A stretch of DNA of 64,000 nucleotides from an uncultured Aquimarina sp. (GTDB taxonomy: Bacteria > Bacteroidota > Bacteroidia > Flavobacteriales > Flavobacteriaceae). A model generated the notes under the pieces. It worked only from the letters and a program-made list of their open reading frames with translations. It was not told the origin of the DNA and did no database searches. Location: the NCBI GenBank assembly GCA_947498785.1, contig CANMLS010000026.1:1-64000 (forward strand). Direction: 5' to 3'. Of this stretch, positions 45,689 through 55,497 are shown piece by piece (the stretch's first letter is position 1; every line of letters begins with the position of its first letter). The position numbers were made by a program, and so were the translations under genes.

Positions 45689-45717
45689 CTAAAGTAGCTA
45701 AAACTATTACTATTCAA
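45689..45717 (-). promoter_or_regulatory. Candidate promoter of the pheA operon
   Basis: On the minus strand TTG (45715-45717) is followed after 18 nt by TACTTTAG (45689-45696), one mismatch from TAnnTTTG. A start near 45682 would leave ~15 nt before the leader ATG. Confidence 0.5.
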
Positions 45718-45860
45718 AATAATTTTTGTTTTTTTTCATCAACTTAAAAGCATTATCATCAAATTTTAAAATTTTAGTCAGAAAACATGAAATATTTCAA
45801 TCAAAAACCAACATAACTTACGAATCTTCTATATTTCAACCTGCTAACAAACGTTTGTGT

Positions 45861-47048
45861 TCATATCACCTTCAATTCTTTGCCAACTTTTGTAAAAGCT
45901 TTGACCGCCTTTTCTAAATGATAACGTTCGTGACCTGCAGACAATTGGACTCTAATTCTTGCTTTTCCTTTCGGAACAACAGGATAGAAAAATCCTATAA
46001 CATAAATTCCCTCTTCCAATAATTTTGCAGCAAATTCCTGAGCTAACTTAGCCTCATATAACATGACTGGAACAATAGGATGATCACCAGAGATAATATC
46101 AAATCCAGCAGCGGTCATTTCTGATCTAAAATATTTTGTATTTTCTTCTAATTTATCCCTAAGCTTGGTAGAGGAACTTAATAAGTCTAACACTTTTATC
46201 GATGCTCCTACAATGGATGGTGCTACTGTATTAGAAAATAAATAAGGTCTAGAGCGCTGTCTTAACATCTCTACAATTTCTTTTCTGGCTGCCGTAAAAC
46301 CTCCAGAAGCTCCTCCAAGAGCTTTACCATAAGTACCTGTAATAATATCAACCCTACCCATAACATTATGATACTCATGTGTTCCGCGTCCTGTTTTACC
46401 CAAGAAACCTGTGGAATGACATTCATCTATCATTACCATCGCATTATATTGATCTGCCAAATCACAAATTTTATCTAATTGCGCAATCGTTCCATCCATA
46501 GAAAACGAACCATCTGTTACTATAAGTACACGTCTGGATCCTTCTGCTGATTTTAACTGTTTTTCCAGATCAACCATATTATTATGCTCATATCTAAAAC
46601 GTTTTGCTTTACATAACCTTACCCCATCAATAATCGAAGCGTGATTTAAAGCATCTGAAATAATAGCATCCTCTGATCCAAGAATAGGTTCAAACACACC
46701 CCCATTAGCGTCAAAGGCCGCTGCATAAAGAATACAATCTTCCATACCCAAAAACTCTGCAGTCTTACGTTCTAATTCTTTATGAATATCTTGAGTTCCA
46801 CAAATAAAACGTACAGATGATAATCCATATCCGTGAGAATCAATGGCATTTTTTCCTGCTTCTATTACATCAGGATGAGAAGAAAGTCCTAAATAATTGT
46901 TAGCACAAAAATTGAGAACATCTTTGGTATTTGTTGTATCTATCTTTGCTCCTTGCGGTGTAGTTATTATTCTTTCGGATTTATATAATCCTGCTGCGGT
47001 AATTTCATCCAGCTCTTTTTGTAAACCTTCTTTTATAGTAGAGAACAT
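45861..47048 (-). CDS. kbl: Glycine C-acetyltransferase (2-amino-3-ketobutyrate CoA ligase)
   Basis: Splits 2-amino-3-oxobutyrate with CoA into glycine and acetyl-CoA, the second step of threonine catabolism. 395 residues, PLP alpha-oxoamine synthase family: NFCANNYLGLSSHPDV, DECHSTGFLGKTGRGTHEY and TGTYGKALGGASGGF with the PLP lysine. Follows tdh after 64 bp and is almost certainly in the same operon. Confidence 0.96.
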   Translation of the reverse strand: MFSTIKEGLQKELDEITAAGLYKSERIITTPQGAKIDTTNTKDVLNFCANNYLGLSSHPDVIEAGKNAIDSHGYGLSSVRFICGTQDIHKELERKTAEFLGMEDCILYAAAFDANGGVFEPILGSEDAIISDALNHASIIDGVRLCKAKRFRYEHNNMVDLEKQLKSAEGSRRVLIVTDGSFSMDGTIAQLDKICDLADQYNAMVMIDECHSTGFLGKTGRGTHEYHNVMGRVDIITGTYGKALGGASGGFTAARKEIVEMLRQRSRPYLFSNTVAPSIVGASIKVLDLLSSSTKLRDKLEENTKYFRSEMTAAGFDIISGDHPIVPVMLYEAKLAQEFAAKLLEEGIYVIGFFYPVVPKGKARIRVQLSAGHERYHLEKAVKAFTKVGKELKVI

Positions 47049-47112
47049 AATAATTATACTTTATTGTTATTTTTAATTAGTACCAAAATTTATCCATATT
47101 TATACTTAGGAG

Positions 47113-48087
47113 CTAAAACATCAATGTTTCCAAATTTCTTGATCCTGTTTTGTATTCTTCTTGTAGCTTTTCTATCATAATGCTTGTAATGGATTCAAGA
47201 TCATATTCTGGTTTCCAATCCCAATCTTTTCTAGCAATAGAATCATCTATTACTTTTGGCCACCTAGAAGCAATTTCTTGCCTAAAATCTGGCTCGTAAG
47301 AGATTTTAAAATCAGGATATAATTTATGAATTTCTAACGCTACTTCGGCAGGAGAAAAACTAATTCCTGCTATATTATAAGAAGTACGGATAGTAATATC
47401 ATCTTTAGGAGCATCCATTAATTCTAAAGTAGCACGTATAACATCATCCATAAAAATCATCGGGAGTGTCGCATCTTCTTTCAAGAAGCACTTAAATTCT
47501 TTTTTAAGCACCGCTTTATGGTAAATATCAACTGCATAATCTGTTGTACCTCCACCAGGTAATGATTGATATCCAATCACACCAGGATAACGAATTGATC
47601 TAACATCCAATCCATATCTCATAAAATAATATTGTGCCCAATTTTCTCCTGCAGCTTTACTAATACCGTACACAGTAGCTGGATCTAGATAAGCATTATT
47701 GGGAGTATTATCAAGAGGAGCACCCTCACCAAATACAGCAATAGAACTAGGAAAAAAAACCTTATCTATTTTATGGTGCCTAGAAACCTCCAGAACATTA
47801 AATAAAGTCTTCATATTAATATCCCAGGTTACTAATGGAGTCTGCTCTCCTCTAGCTGATAGAATAGCTGCAAGGTGGTATATCTGCGTTACGTTATACT
47901 GAGTCACTACATCATGAATCCTATTCATATCAGTTGCATCGATTATTTCAAAAATACCTTCATATCCTTCTCTAAATCTCAAATCAGAAGCAATTACATT
48001 ATTGTTCCCAAATTTATGCTTCAATGATTCTGTTAGAACAGATCCTAATTGACCATTTGCTCCTATTACCAAAATAACTGTTTCCAT
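47113..48087 (-). CDS. L-threonine 3-dehydrogenase, SDR/epimerase type
   Basis: 324 residues of the extended short-chain dehydrogenase family: the NAD loop IGANGQLGSVL (8-18), YHLAAILSA, and the active-site Tyr-x3-Lys YGISK (about 139-143). The sequence matches the SDR-type threonine dehydrogenases (YPGVIGYQSLPGGGTTDYAVDIYHKA) rather than zinc Tdh. It oxidises threonine to 2-amino-3-oxobutyrate, the substrate of the downstream Kbl, which supports the assignment. Confidence 0.92.
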   Translation of the reverse strand: METVILVIGANGQLGSVLTESLKHKFGNNNVIASDLRFREGYEGIFEIIDATDMNRIHDVVTQYNVTQIYHLAAILSARGEQTPLVTWDINMKTLFNVLEVSRHHKIDKVFFPSSIAVFGEGAPLDNTPNNAYLDPATVYGISKAAGENWAQYYFMRYGLDVRSIRYPGVIGYQSLPGGGTTDYAVDIYHKAVLKKEFKCFLKEDATLPMIFMDDVIRATLELMDAPKDDITIRTSYNIAGISFSPAEVALEIHKLYPDFKISYEPDFRQEIASRWPKVIDDSIARKDWDWKPEYDLESITSIMIEKLQEEYKTGSRNLETLMF

Positions 48088-48189
48088 AGTATCTTAAAAT
48101 TTTAACATCTTTAAGTGTTATTTCCTTACCAAAATACAAAACATAGTTTTTATATCCACAAAAAAAACAATAATTAAACAATAATTACT

Positions 48190-48218
48190 TTGAATTGTAA
48201 TTTTTTTAGATATATTTA
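48190..48218 (+). promoter_or_regulatory. Candidate promoter of the Lrp/AsnC gene
   Basis: TTG (48190-48192), an 18-nt spacer and TATATTTA (48211-48218, one mismatch from TAnnTTTG) in the divergent tdh/lrp region. Confidence 0.4.
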
Positions 48219-48271
48219 CTTTTACATATATTTAAATTCAAGTTTTAAAGTAATTTTTTTTAAACCTAACA

Positions 48272-48733
48272 ATGGAACAATTAGATCATACCGACGTTAC
48301 TATCCTTAGAATTTTACAAGAAGATGCTAAAAAAACAGCAAAAGAAATTGCCAAAATCCTTAATCTTACACCATCCCCTATATATGAAAGAATCAGAAGA
48401 CTTGAGAAGCAAGGGTTTATAAAAAAGTATGTTGCTATCTTGGATAAAAAACTGATAGATCGATCTATCACTACAATTTGTCAAGTTTCTATGCGATATC
48501 ATAACGAAGCGTTTATAGAAAATTTTGAAAAGCAAATTCAAAACTTACAAGAAGTACAAGAATGTTACCATATGGCAGGTCAGGTAGATTTTATTCTAAA
48601 AATCCATACTAAAAGCCTAGAAGAATACCATGATTTCATAAAAACCAAATTGTCAAAAATTGAAAATATTGGTATATTAAACAGCACTTTTGTGCTTAAA
48701 GAGATCAAACACACTTCAGAGTTTTATATTTGA
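48272..48733 (+). CDS. Lrp/AsnC-family transcriptional regulator
   Basis: 153 residues: an N-terminal helix-turn-helix (LDHTDVTILRILQEDAKKTAKEIA, PSPIYERIRRLEKQGFIKKY) and a C-terminal RAM ligand-binding domain (about 65-145, VQECYHMAGQVDFILKIHTKSLEEY). Such proteins sense amino acids. It is divergent from tdh-kbl across 184 bp, which makes control of threonine breakdown the best guess. Its 3' end overlaps the convergent GH1 gene by 18 bp. Confidence 0.93.
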   Translation: MEQLDHTDVTILRILQEDAKKTAKEIAKILNLTPSPIYERIRRLEKQGFIKKYVAILDKKLIDRSITTICQVSMRYHNEAFIENFEKQIQNLQEVQECYHMAGQVDFILKIHTKSLEEYHDFIKTKLSKIENIGILNSTFVLKEIKHTSEFYI

Positions 48734-50029
48734 TAGGTATTTCTTTAACCAAAATGCAGATTTTTTCATTTTGCGTTGCATGGTTTTTCTATTGAAGCTT
48801 ATAATACCAAATTTTGGAATAAAGCCTTCTGCCCATTCAAAATTATCTACAAGTGTCCAAAGCAAAATACCTTTAAGGTTTATTCCTTTTTTTAGGACTA
48901 TCTTCATCCCATCTACTACACTTTGATAATATTCTATTCGTGCGTTGTCATCCTCTTTTTCTGACAAGGCCATTCCGCACTCCGATAACCATAGTGGTTT
49001 TTTGGGATCATATGAAGAAAATCGTTCTAAGAAATATTGTGTTCCTTGAGGATAAGTTTCCCATCCCATTATAGATACCGGAATTTTTCTTTTTTTTGGT
49101 TTTATGGGCAACGCTCCCATATACGGAATATACCAAGCTGCTTTAATCACTTCTCGAGTATAAGTCTGGATACCCCAAAAATCGAAATCAGTTTTAAGCG
49201 CTTCAATATCTCCGATTTTATAATATCTCGAAATGCGTTTTAAAATAGGTAAATCATCATCAGGATATCCTAACCCCAAATGAGGTTCTATAAACAAACG
49301 ATTCATCAGTGTATCAATTCTATTGGCCGCTTTACGATCTGCTGATGTATTTCTATACGGTTCTATTTTAGTACAACTTACTGCTGTACCTACCTGAAGA
49401 CCTTCTTTTTTCTTTAATATTCTGAATCCTTCTGCTTGAGCTAACAAAAGATGATGTGTGCTCGAAATAAAATTTCGAATTCCTCTTTTACCTGGAGCGT
49501 GTACACCAAGAAAATAACCCCCTCCCAAACATACTATTCCCTCATTAATCAATATCCAATATTTAACACGATCAGAAAAATGATCTCTCAATACTTGCAC
49601 ATAATCCTTATACCAATCAACAATTTCTCTATTTGTCCACCCTCCTTTATCTTCAAGTTTTTGGGGCAAATCCCAATGATAGGTTGTAATCCATGGTTCT
49701 ATACCTACCAATAGACAATAATCAATTACTTCGTTATAAAATTCGATTCCTTTTTGATTGACCATCCCTGTACCTTCGGGCAATATTCTTGGCCAGGAGA
49801 TAGAAAAACGAAAAATCTTTAGTCCGATATCTATTGCTAGGTCTATATCTTCCTTAAATCTATGATAAAAATCTGTTGCCTCTTTAATGTTAGAACCATC
49901 TTTGATCTTATGAGGTTTTTGAGTAAATGTATCCCAGATAGAAAGACCTTTGCCGTCTTTATCATAAGCGCCTTCTGTTTGAGCAGCTGCAATGGTTACT
50001 CCCCATTCAAGATGCCTAAATTCATTCAT
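48716..50029 (-). CDS. Glycoside hydrolase family 1 protein (beta-glucosidase-like)
   Basis: 437 residues with a GH1 (beta/alpha)8 barrel: FRFSISWPRILPEG (73-86), TYHWDLPQ (116-123), and a C-terminal LLWTLVDNFEWAEGF. The acid/base site is INEG (Glu163) where GH1 normally has NEP, and the nucleophile site is LSECG (Glu350) where it is normally TENG. Both glutamates remain, so a retaining hydrolase is likely, but substrate preference may differ. No signal peptide. Stands alone. Confidence 0.9.
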   Translation of the reverse strand: MNEFRHLEWGVTIAAAQTEGAYDKDGKGLSIWDTFTQKPHKIKDGSNIKEATDFYHRFKEDIDLAIDIGLKIFRFSISWPRILPEGTGMVNQKGIEFYNEVIDYCLLVGIEPWITTYHWDLPQKLEDKGGWTNREIVDWYKDYVQVLRDHFSDRVKYWILINEGIVCLGGGYFLGVHAPGKRGIRNFISSTHHLLLAQAEGFRILKKKEGLQVGTAVSCTKIEPYRNTSADRKAANRIDTLMNRLFIEPHLGLGYPDDDLPILKRISRYYKIGDIEALKTDFDFWGIQTYTREVIKAAWYIPYMGALPIKPKKRKIPVSIMGWETYPQGTQYFLERFSSYDPKKPLWLSECGMALSEKEDDNARIEYYQSVVDGMKIVLKKGINLKGILLWTLVDNFEWAEGFIPKFGIISFNRKTMQRKMKKSAFWLKKYLSNIKL

Positions 50030-50346
50030 TTTTTATAAAAATTCCAGAAAACAAAACACGGTGCATACTACTATCTGAATATTTCTTTTTTAAGGAAAGG
50101 AAATATTATAGAGAAAATAATACGCTGAACTAAGTAAACCAGCCTATTAAAAAAACTACGGATTATTTTTTTGATCTTATACAATAACATACTGAAAATC
50201 TTTGTTTTATAAAAATAACGCATTAAGCATCAGATCATTTTACGTTAACGTTATCTTAGTGTTAAGATCATTTTTTATCAGTTTATCATACAATAAATAT
50301 TGAATTATGTACTTTTGAATGTAAGTAGATTTTATAAATATTCTAT
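50030..50346. other. Intergenic region between the divergent GH1 and gldA genes
   Basis: About 317 bp, AT-rich, with no coding signal. It contains the gldA promoter box at 50310-50317; nothing else was recognised. Confidence 0.6.
50310..50317 (+). promoter_or_regulatory. Promoter (-7 box) of gldA
   Basis: TACTTTTG matches TAnnTTTG perfectly, 29 bp upstream of the gldA ATG. Confidence 0.55.
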
Positions 50347-51243
50347 ATGTCAATTTCTGTATCCAATATCTCCAAACTTTATAACGATCAAAAAGCATTA
50401 AACAATATTTCTTTTGAAATAAAAGAAGGGGAAATTGTTGGCTTTTTAGGCCCTAACGGGGCAGGAAAATCTACTATGATGAAGATTCTAACCACATATC
50501 TTGATCCTTCTGAAGGTTCAGCTATAGTAAACAATTTTGATATTCATTCTCAATCCATAGATGTGCAACGAAGCATTGGTTATCTCCCAGAACACAATCC
50601 TTTATATTTGGAAATGTATGTTAGAGAATACCTTATATTTAATGCAAGAGTTTATAAAATTTCTAAATCGAGAATTGAAGAAGTGATTAAATTAACAGGT
50701 TTAACTCCTGAAGCTAATAAAAAGATTGATCAGCTTTCTAAAGGATATCGCCAACGTGTAGGTTTAGCTTGTGCTCTTCTTCATGACCCTCAGGTATTGA
50801 TTCTTGATGAACCTACAACTGGTTTGGATCCAAATCAATTAGTCGAAATTAGAGAACTCATAAAATCCATTGGTGCTGCAAAAACTGTATTCTTATCTAC
50901 TCATATTATGCAAGAGGTTGAGGCTATGTGTGACCGAGTCATTATTATCAATAAAGGAGAAGTCGTCGCTGACAAAAATCTTGATGAAATATCGGATGAA
51001 ACTCACCAAATTATAGAGGTAGAGTTTGATTATCGTATAGAAGAAGCATTTTTATCAAAGTTACCAAATGTCTCTGAAGTAAAAAACATTCATGGTTTTT
51101 CTTATCAAATCACTTTTGATACCAAAAAGGATATGCGCCCTACTGTTTTTGATTTTGCTCATGACAACAAATTGAAAATATTACAACTATCAAGAAAGAA
51201 CAAAAATCTAGAAAGTCTTTTTAGAGAATTAACCAATTCTTAA
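50347..51243 (+). CDS. gldA: Gliding motility ABC transporter ATP-binding protein GldA
   Basis: 298 residues, cytoplasmic ABC ATPase: Walker A GPNGAGKST (about 38-46), signature LSKGYRQR, Walker B VLILDEPTTGLD and the switch histidine in STHIM. The C-terminal ~75 residues and overall length match GldA, which works with the membrane proteins GldF and GldG; those are not in this window. GldA is reported to be dispensable in some gliding bacteria that lack the transporter. Confidence 0.93.
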   Translation: MSISVSNISKLYNDQKALNNISFEIKEGEIVGFLGPNGAGKSTMMKILTTYLDPSEGSAIVNNFDIHSQSIDVQRSIGYLPEHNPLYLEMYVREYLIFNARVYKISKSRIEEVIKLTGLTPEANKKIDQLSKGYRQRVGLACALLHDPQVLILDEPTTGLDPNQLVEIRELIKSIGAAKTVFLSTHIMQEVEAMCDRVIIINKGEVVADKNLDEISDETHQIIEVEFDYRIEEAFLSKLPNVSEVKNIHGFSYQITFDTKKDMRPTVFDFAHDNKLKILQLSRKNKNLESLFRELTNS

Positions 51244-51257
51244 AAAAATTGTAGAAA

Positions 51258-51668
51258 TTAAATCAGTTTCGTTTTCTCTATATCGCATAAAATTTCTTTA
51301 AGTTTTTCAACAGAAATTGGCTTAACAATATAGTCACTTACACTTTCATAGGATTTAGCTCTAAGAATATCTTCTGGGTCTACAGAGGAAGAAACTACAT
51401 AAATGATAATTTTCTTTACACAAGGAACCTTTATAAACTCTTCCAAAAATTGTAGACCGTCAAGAACTGGCATATTCAAATCCAACAAAATAACATCAGG
51501 TAATTTTTCATTTGCCGATATAATGGCTTTCAGATTGTTTAATGCTTCTTCTCCATTACGAAAAACCATAAAACCATTACAAAAATCAACAAGTTCCATT
51601 ATTTTTTTTATGCCAAATACAAAAATTGGATCATCATCAATAATACAAGCTATATCAATTTTTTTCAT
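51258..51668 (-). CDS. Single-domain response regulator (CheY-like)
   Basis: 136 residues, receiver domain only. Acidic triad DDD (about 11-13), phosphoacceptor Asp in VILLDLNMPVLDG (about residue 63), Ser in VVSSSV and Lys in YIVKP are all present, so it should accept phosphate normally. Its start overlaps the end of the PAS-rich histidine kinase by 14 bp, so the two are a cognate pair. There is no output domain; it probably acts by protein contact. Confidence 0.93.
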   Translation of the reverse strand: MKKIDIACIIDDDPIFVFGIKKIMELVDFCNGFMVFRNGEEALNNLKAIISANEKLPDVILLDLNMPVLDGLQFLEEFIKVPCVKKIIIYVVSSSVDPEDILRAKSYESVSDYIVKPISVEKLKEILCDIEKTKLI

Positions 51669-54384
51669 GCTTCATGTATATTTTAAATATTGTTCCTTTA
51701 TTTACTGTACTTTCAACTTCAATTTTACCTCCCATTGCTTCAACTTGGTTTTTTGTTATAAACAATCCTATCCCTCTAGCTTCTTTATTGTTATGAAAAG
51801 TCTTGTACATCCCAAAAAGCTTAGCTTGATGCTTTTTTAAATCAATGCCTAATCCATTATCCTCAATACTCAACACTACAAAATCACCCTCTATTTTGGT
51901 ACTTAAGGTTACATAACTATCTCGTTCATTAGAACTATATTTTATTCCGTTTGTAATAAAGTTAAGCAGAATGCTATCCAAATAAGCAGGAATTCCCATG
52001 ATCCCAATATTTGGTTCAGAAATATTATTAATAACTACGTTTGTTTCTATCGCGATGGCAGAAATACTCTCTATTGATTTATTAATTGATTCGTGCAAGT
52101 TTAATCCAGTTAAGTTTTCATCTACCGATGTATTCATTAACACTACTTCATTTAAATGTACGATAGTTTCGGTAAGGTTGTCTGATGCTGTTTTAAAAAG
52201 TTTTATAATCTCGTTATCTTCTAGTTCAGAATTCTCCTGAATCAACAAATCTAATAGCATTTGGAAATTCCCCGAATGTGATTTTAAATTATGAGAAACT
52301 ATATGCGCAAAATTTCTCAATCTTTTATTTTGATCTTCTGCAACAGATAACCATGATTTTAAATCTTGTTCTACTTTCTTAATCTCACTTATATCTACTG
52401 CTACCCCCAGATAACCAATAATTTTATTATTTTCTTTAATTGCTGATATCGTTAATTGAACAGGAAAAAATGTACCGTCTTTTCTTACATGAGTCCATTC
52501 TCTAGTATTATATCCCTCTTCTCCTAGCTCTGCTGTAAAAGCTTCTAGCCATCTAATTTCCCTATTAAATATTAATGATAACTCTTCTTTTCTTTTTTCA
52601 ATTTCTTCCTTTGGATATAGTATTATGGCATGTTTTTTAAACATTACTTCTTTCTTACTATATCCTAATAAATTCTCTGCCCCTCTATTGAAAGTCGTAA
52701 TCAAACCTTCTTGATCTGTACCAATAATACTTACCTGAGTAATATCGTCGATTATATTTTCTAGTTTAACAATAGCCTCATTGAGTTTTCTCCTTGCAAA
52801 AATTCTATGGCTAACATCTACAACTTGTCCTACAAAGTATGCAGGCTCATTATGTTCATTTTTAATAACTGATACCGAAAGATTTACATATATAATGTCT
52901 CCATTTTTACGAAAACATCTTTCTTCCATATTGGCATTCAATGTTTCTCCTTTAAATAATTTCTCCAACCATACGCTTTTATCTATCAGGTCATCAGGAT
53001 GAATAATATCTTTAAAGGATAATTTGAGCAATTCCTGATCAGTATATCCAAGGGTTTCGCATAATTTATCATTTACCTTTGTAAAATACCCTTTTTTATC
53101 TACCATAACCATTCCTATTGCTGCATTTTCGAAGTTTCTCCTGAAAATATCTTCGCTAATACGCAGACGCATTTCTGCCTCTTTGGTTCTTGTAATATCG
53201 GCTGTATGCATCAAAATTCCACCTATTTTATTTTCATCGGTGTACCAAGGTCGTATTTCCAACGTGAGCCATTGCACAGTCCCATCTAATCTTTTAAAGC
53301 GACTTTCGTCACTTTTAAACACCCTTCCTTCTAGGCATTTTTTATGGTCAACTTTCCATTCATCGCTAATTTCTGGAAAGACTTCATAGTGTGACTTACC
53401 TATTATGTTACTATGCTTAATGTTATAATCTCGATACCATTTTTGAGAAGCTGCCAAATACTTCATATCCTTATCAAACATGGCTATTGCACTTGGCGCT
53501 TGTTTTATAAACAATTTATTTTTTTCCAGATCCTTCTTACTTTTGGTAATTTCCTGATGTGAACCGATCATCCATTCTGGGTTTCCGTCAGTATCCCAAC
53601 TCACTACTTTTCCTTTATCCAAAACCCAAATCCACTCTCCGTTTTTATGTTTCATGCGAGCTTCACACTCATAGACTGGTGATTTTCCGGCAAAATGATC
53701 TTGTAGAAGTTGGTTTGATTTTTTCAGGTCATCAATATGTGATAATTTTAACCATGTATCGATTGAAACAGGACTCAATTCTAAAAGAGTATATCCCGAA
53801 ATATTTGCCCACCTCTCATTAAAAATTGTTTCTCCTGTTTTTATATTCCATTCCCAAGTTCCAAGATGTGTGCCTTCAATGATATGCTCATAACGATCTA
53901 CCTGTCGTTGTAATCTTATTTCTGTTTTTTTTAATTTAGTAATATCAGAATGTGCTCCTAGCATACGCACTGGTTTCCCAGTATCATCTCTAATTACCAT
54001 TCCTCTACACTGGATCCAAACTGTATGTCCTAATTTGTGTTTGTATCGTACAATCTGATCATAGGGATGCGAAGAATCTTTACAATGTTTTGCAAAATTA
54101 CTGAACACCAATTTTAAATCTTCTTTATTAATAATGTCCTGCCATGAAGATACGTTATGAGGCATTTCATTGGGATCATACCCTAACGTTGTCCAAAACT
54201 TAGGATTCATCCATTCATTTTCTGGGGCATCTAAATCCCAGAACCAAAGCCCATCAAGTCCTGCTTCTTGAATAAAATCAAAAATAGAATCATCTCTTTT
54301 TAAAAGAGAGTATAATTCTTTCTTAAGATAATTATCATCAATATTGTTAATGCTGTGTGCGCTATCAGGCTTGTTTTCAATCAT
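51655..54384 (-). CDS. Sensor histidine kinase with about five PAS domains
   Basis: 909 residues with no membrane segment. Five PAS/PAC units in series (roughly 30-155, 165-285, 295-405, 415-540, 550-680, with repeated GxPxxMxGxHxDI-like ends) precede a dimerisation/phosphotransfer helix (FAHIVSHNLKSHSGNFQML, His near 695) and a HATPase domain (N-box NFITNGIKYSS, G-boxes DNGLGID and GIGLFITKNQ). A soluble sensor of internal signals such as light, redox or small molecules is expected; the ligand is not apparent. Co-transcribed with the receiver gene downstream. Confidence 0.93.
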   Translation of the reverse strand: MIENKPDSAHSINNIDDNYLKKELYSLLKRDDSIFDFIQEAGLDGLWFWDLDAPENEWMNPKFWTTLGYDPNEMPHNVSSWQDIINKEDLKLVFSNFAKHCKDSSHPYDQIVRYKHKLGHTVWIQCRGMVIRDDTGKPVRMLGAHSDITKLKKTEIRLQRQVDRYEHIIEGTHLGTWEWNIKTGETIFNERWANISGYTLLELSPVSIDTWLKLSHIDDLKKSNQLLQDHFAGKSPVYECEARMKHKNGEWIWVLDKGKVVSWDTDGNPEWMIGSHQEITKSKKDLEKNKLFIKQAPSAIAMFDKDMKYLAASQKWYRDYNIKHSNIIGKSHYEVFPEISDEWKVDHKKCLEGRVFKSDESRFKRLDGTVQWLTLEIRPWYTDENKIGGILMHTADITRTKEAEMRLRISEDIFRRNFENAAIGMVMVDKKGYFTKVNDKLCETLGYTDQELLKLSFKDIIHPDDLIDKSVWLEKLFKGETLNANMEERCFRKNGDIIYVNLSVSVIKNEHNEPAYFVGQVVDVSHRIFARRKLNEAIVKLENIIDDITQVSIIGTDQEGLITTFNRGAENLLGYSKKEVMFKKHAIILYPKEEIEKRKEELSLIFNREIRWLEAFTAELGEEGYNTREWTHVRKDGTFFPVQLTISAIKENNKIIGYLGVAVDISEIKKVEQDLKSWLSVAEDQNKRLRNFAHIVSHNLKSHSGNFQMLLDLLIQENSELEDNEIIKLFKTASDNLTETIVHLNEVVLMNTSVDENLTGLNLHESINKSIESISAIAIETNVVINNISEPNIGIMGIPAYLDSILLNFITNGIKYSSNERDSYVTLSTKIEGDFVVLSIEDNGLGIDLKKHQAKLFGMYKTFHNNKEARGIGLFITKNQVEAMGGKIEVESTVNKGTIFKIYMKHEKN

Positions 54385-54674
54385 TTTTGAATATAAGCTT
54401 TGGAATAAAAATTTGGTGTCTTATAAAGTTAGCTATTAATTTCTATTACCCACAACTCAAATTCCACAAACCTTTTGAGGTAATACCTTTGTTTTCAATG
54501 CATTACATTTTATTAAAAACAAAATTATAAAAACCCGATTTTTAAACACCAAAAAAGAAACAATCTATCAAAATTTAATTTGCTAATTAAATTAAACAAA
54601 GAAATCACATGACATTTTTTTGTATAAAAAAGAGGAAATTCCCCATTAATTTGCAATAAAATATTTCATTCATA

Positions 54675-55418
54675 TTATTGAAATATCAATTTCCCAGTAA
54701 AAAATGTTGAAACCTCTACGATCATAGGACGATTTACCGAAATTACATCTCCTGTGCTTCGGATTTCTCCTCGAATAGATTCTTGAGGATTTATAATCAT
54801 TTTATTTGTTCCTCTATGAAAAATCTGAACATTTTCTGCTATTAAATCAGCTCCTTCAAACCTTCCTGTGCCAGAGAAAAGACCTATGGTCAAGTTCTCA
54901 ACCTTTCCAGAAATAAAAAACGAAGCTATATTATTTCCTACGACACCAATACTTTCACAATCCACCTGCAAGTTAAATATTCCTGTAGTGGTTTCTGTTT
55001 CTCCTATAAAATCCTCAGATAATAATTTAAGCGAAGGATATGTTAATATCCCATCTGAAGAAATATCAAATTGGGTTCCGCTTCTGATTTCGGTTATATC
55101 AGGAGCTGTAACAAAAATTTTGGTCTGATTAAGATCTCTAAAAAAAGCACAATCATTAGTATTACTTAGTATTAGACGATCATCTTCTACCACAGCAGAG
55201 ACTTCCTCTATTAGATTGTCTCCAGTTTCAATCACAACAGAAGTAGTTTCTCCTTCTTTAATGATAAGCTCTACGTTTGGGTTTACCAAAATTTTGGTAA
55301 AATCAGGTGTCTCAATTTCTTTTGTAATAATAGCTCCTGTACGTTGAAAACAATCCGAAGCTTTTTCAGAATCACAACCGAGAAACAATAATCCAAATAT
55401 TAAAATAAATCTATTCAC
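54675..55418 (-). CDS. Lipoprotein with DUF2807 (head GIN) beta-helix domain
   Basis: 247 residues. A lipoprotein signal ends in FLGCDSE (Cys15). The rest matches DUF2807: DFTKILVNPNVELIIKEGE, followed by short beta repeats (SGTQFDISSDG, LFSGTGRFEG) typical of a right-handed beta-helix-like fold. Function of the family is unknown; envelope association is likely. 79 bp downstream of the outer membrane protein gene in the same direction. Confidence 0.88.
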   Translation of the reverse strand: MNRFILIFGLLFLGCDSEKASDCFQRTGAIITKEIETPDFTKILVNPNVELIIKEGETTSVVIETGDNLIEEVSAVVEDDRLILSNTNDCAFFRDLNQTKIFVTAPDITEIRSGTQFDISSDGILTYPSLKLLSEDFIGETETTTGIFNLQVDCESIGVVGNNIASFFISGKVENLTIGLFSGTGRFEGADLIAENVQIFHRGTNKMIINPQESIRGEIRSTGDVISVNRPMIVEVSTFFTGKLIFQ

Positions 55419-55497
55419 ATCTTATCTTTAAACAAACTTCAACATTTTATAATCGAAATTCTAATTGCTAAAAAACTATACTCCCAATAACATATAC

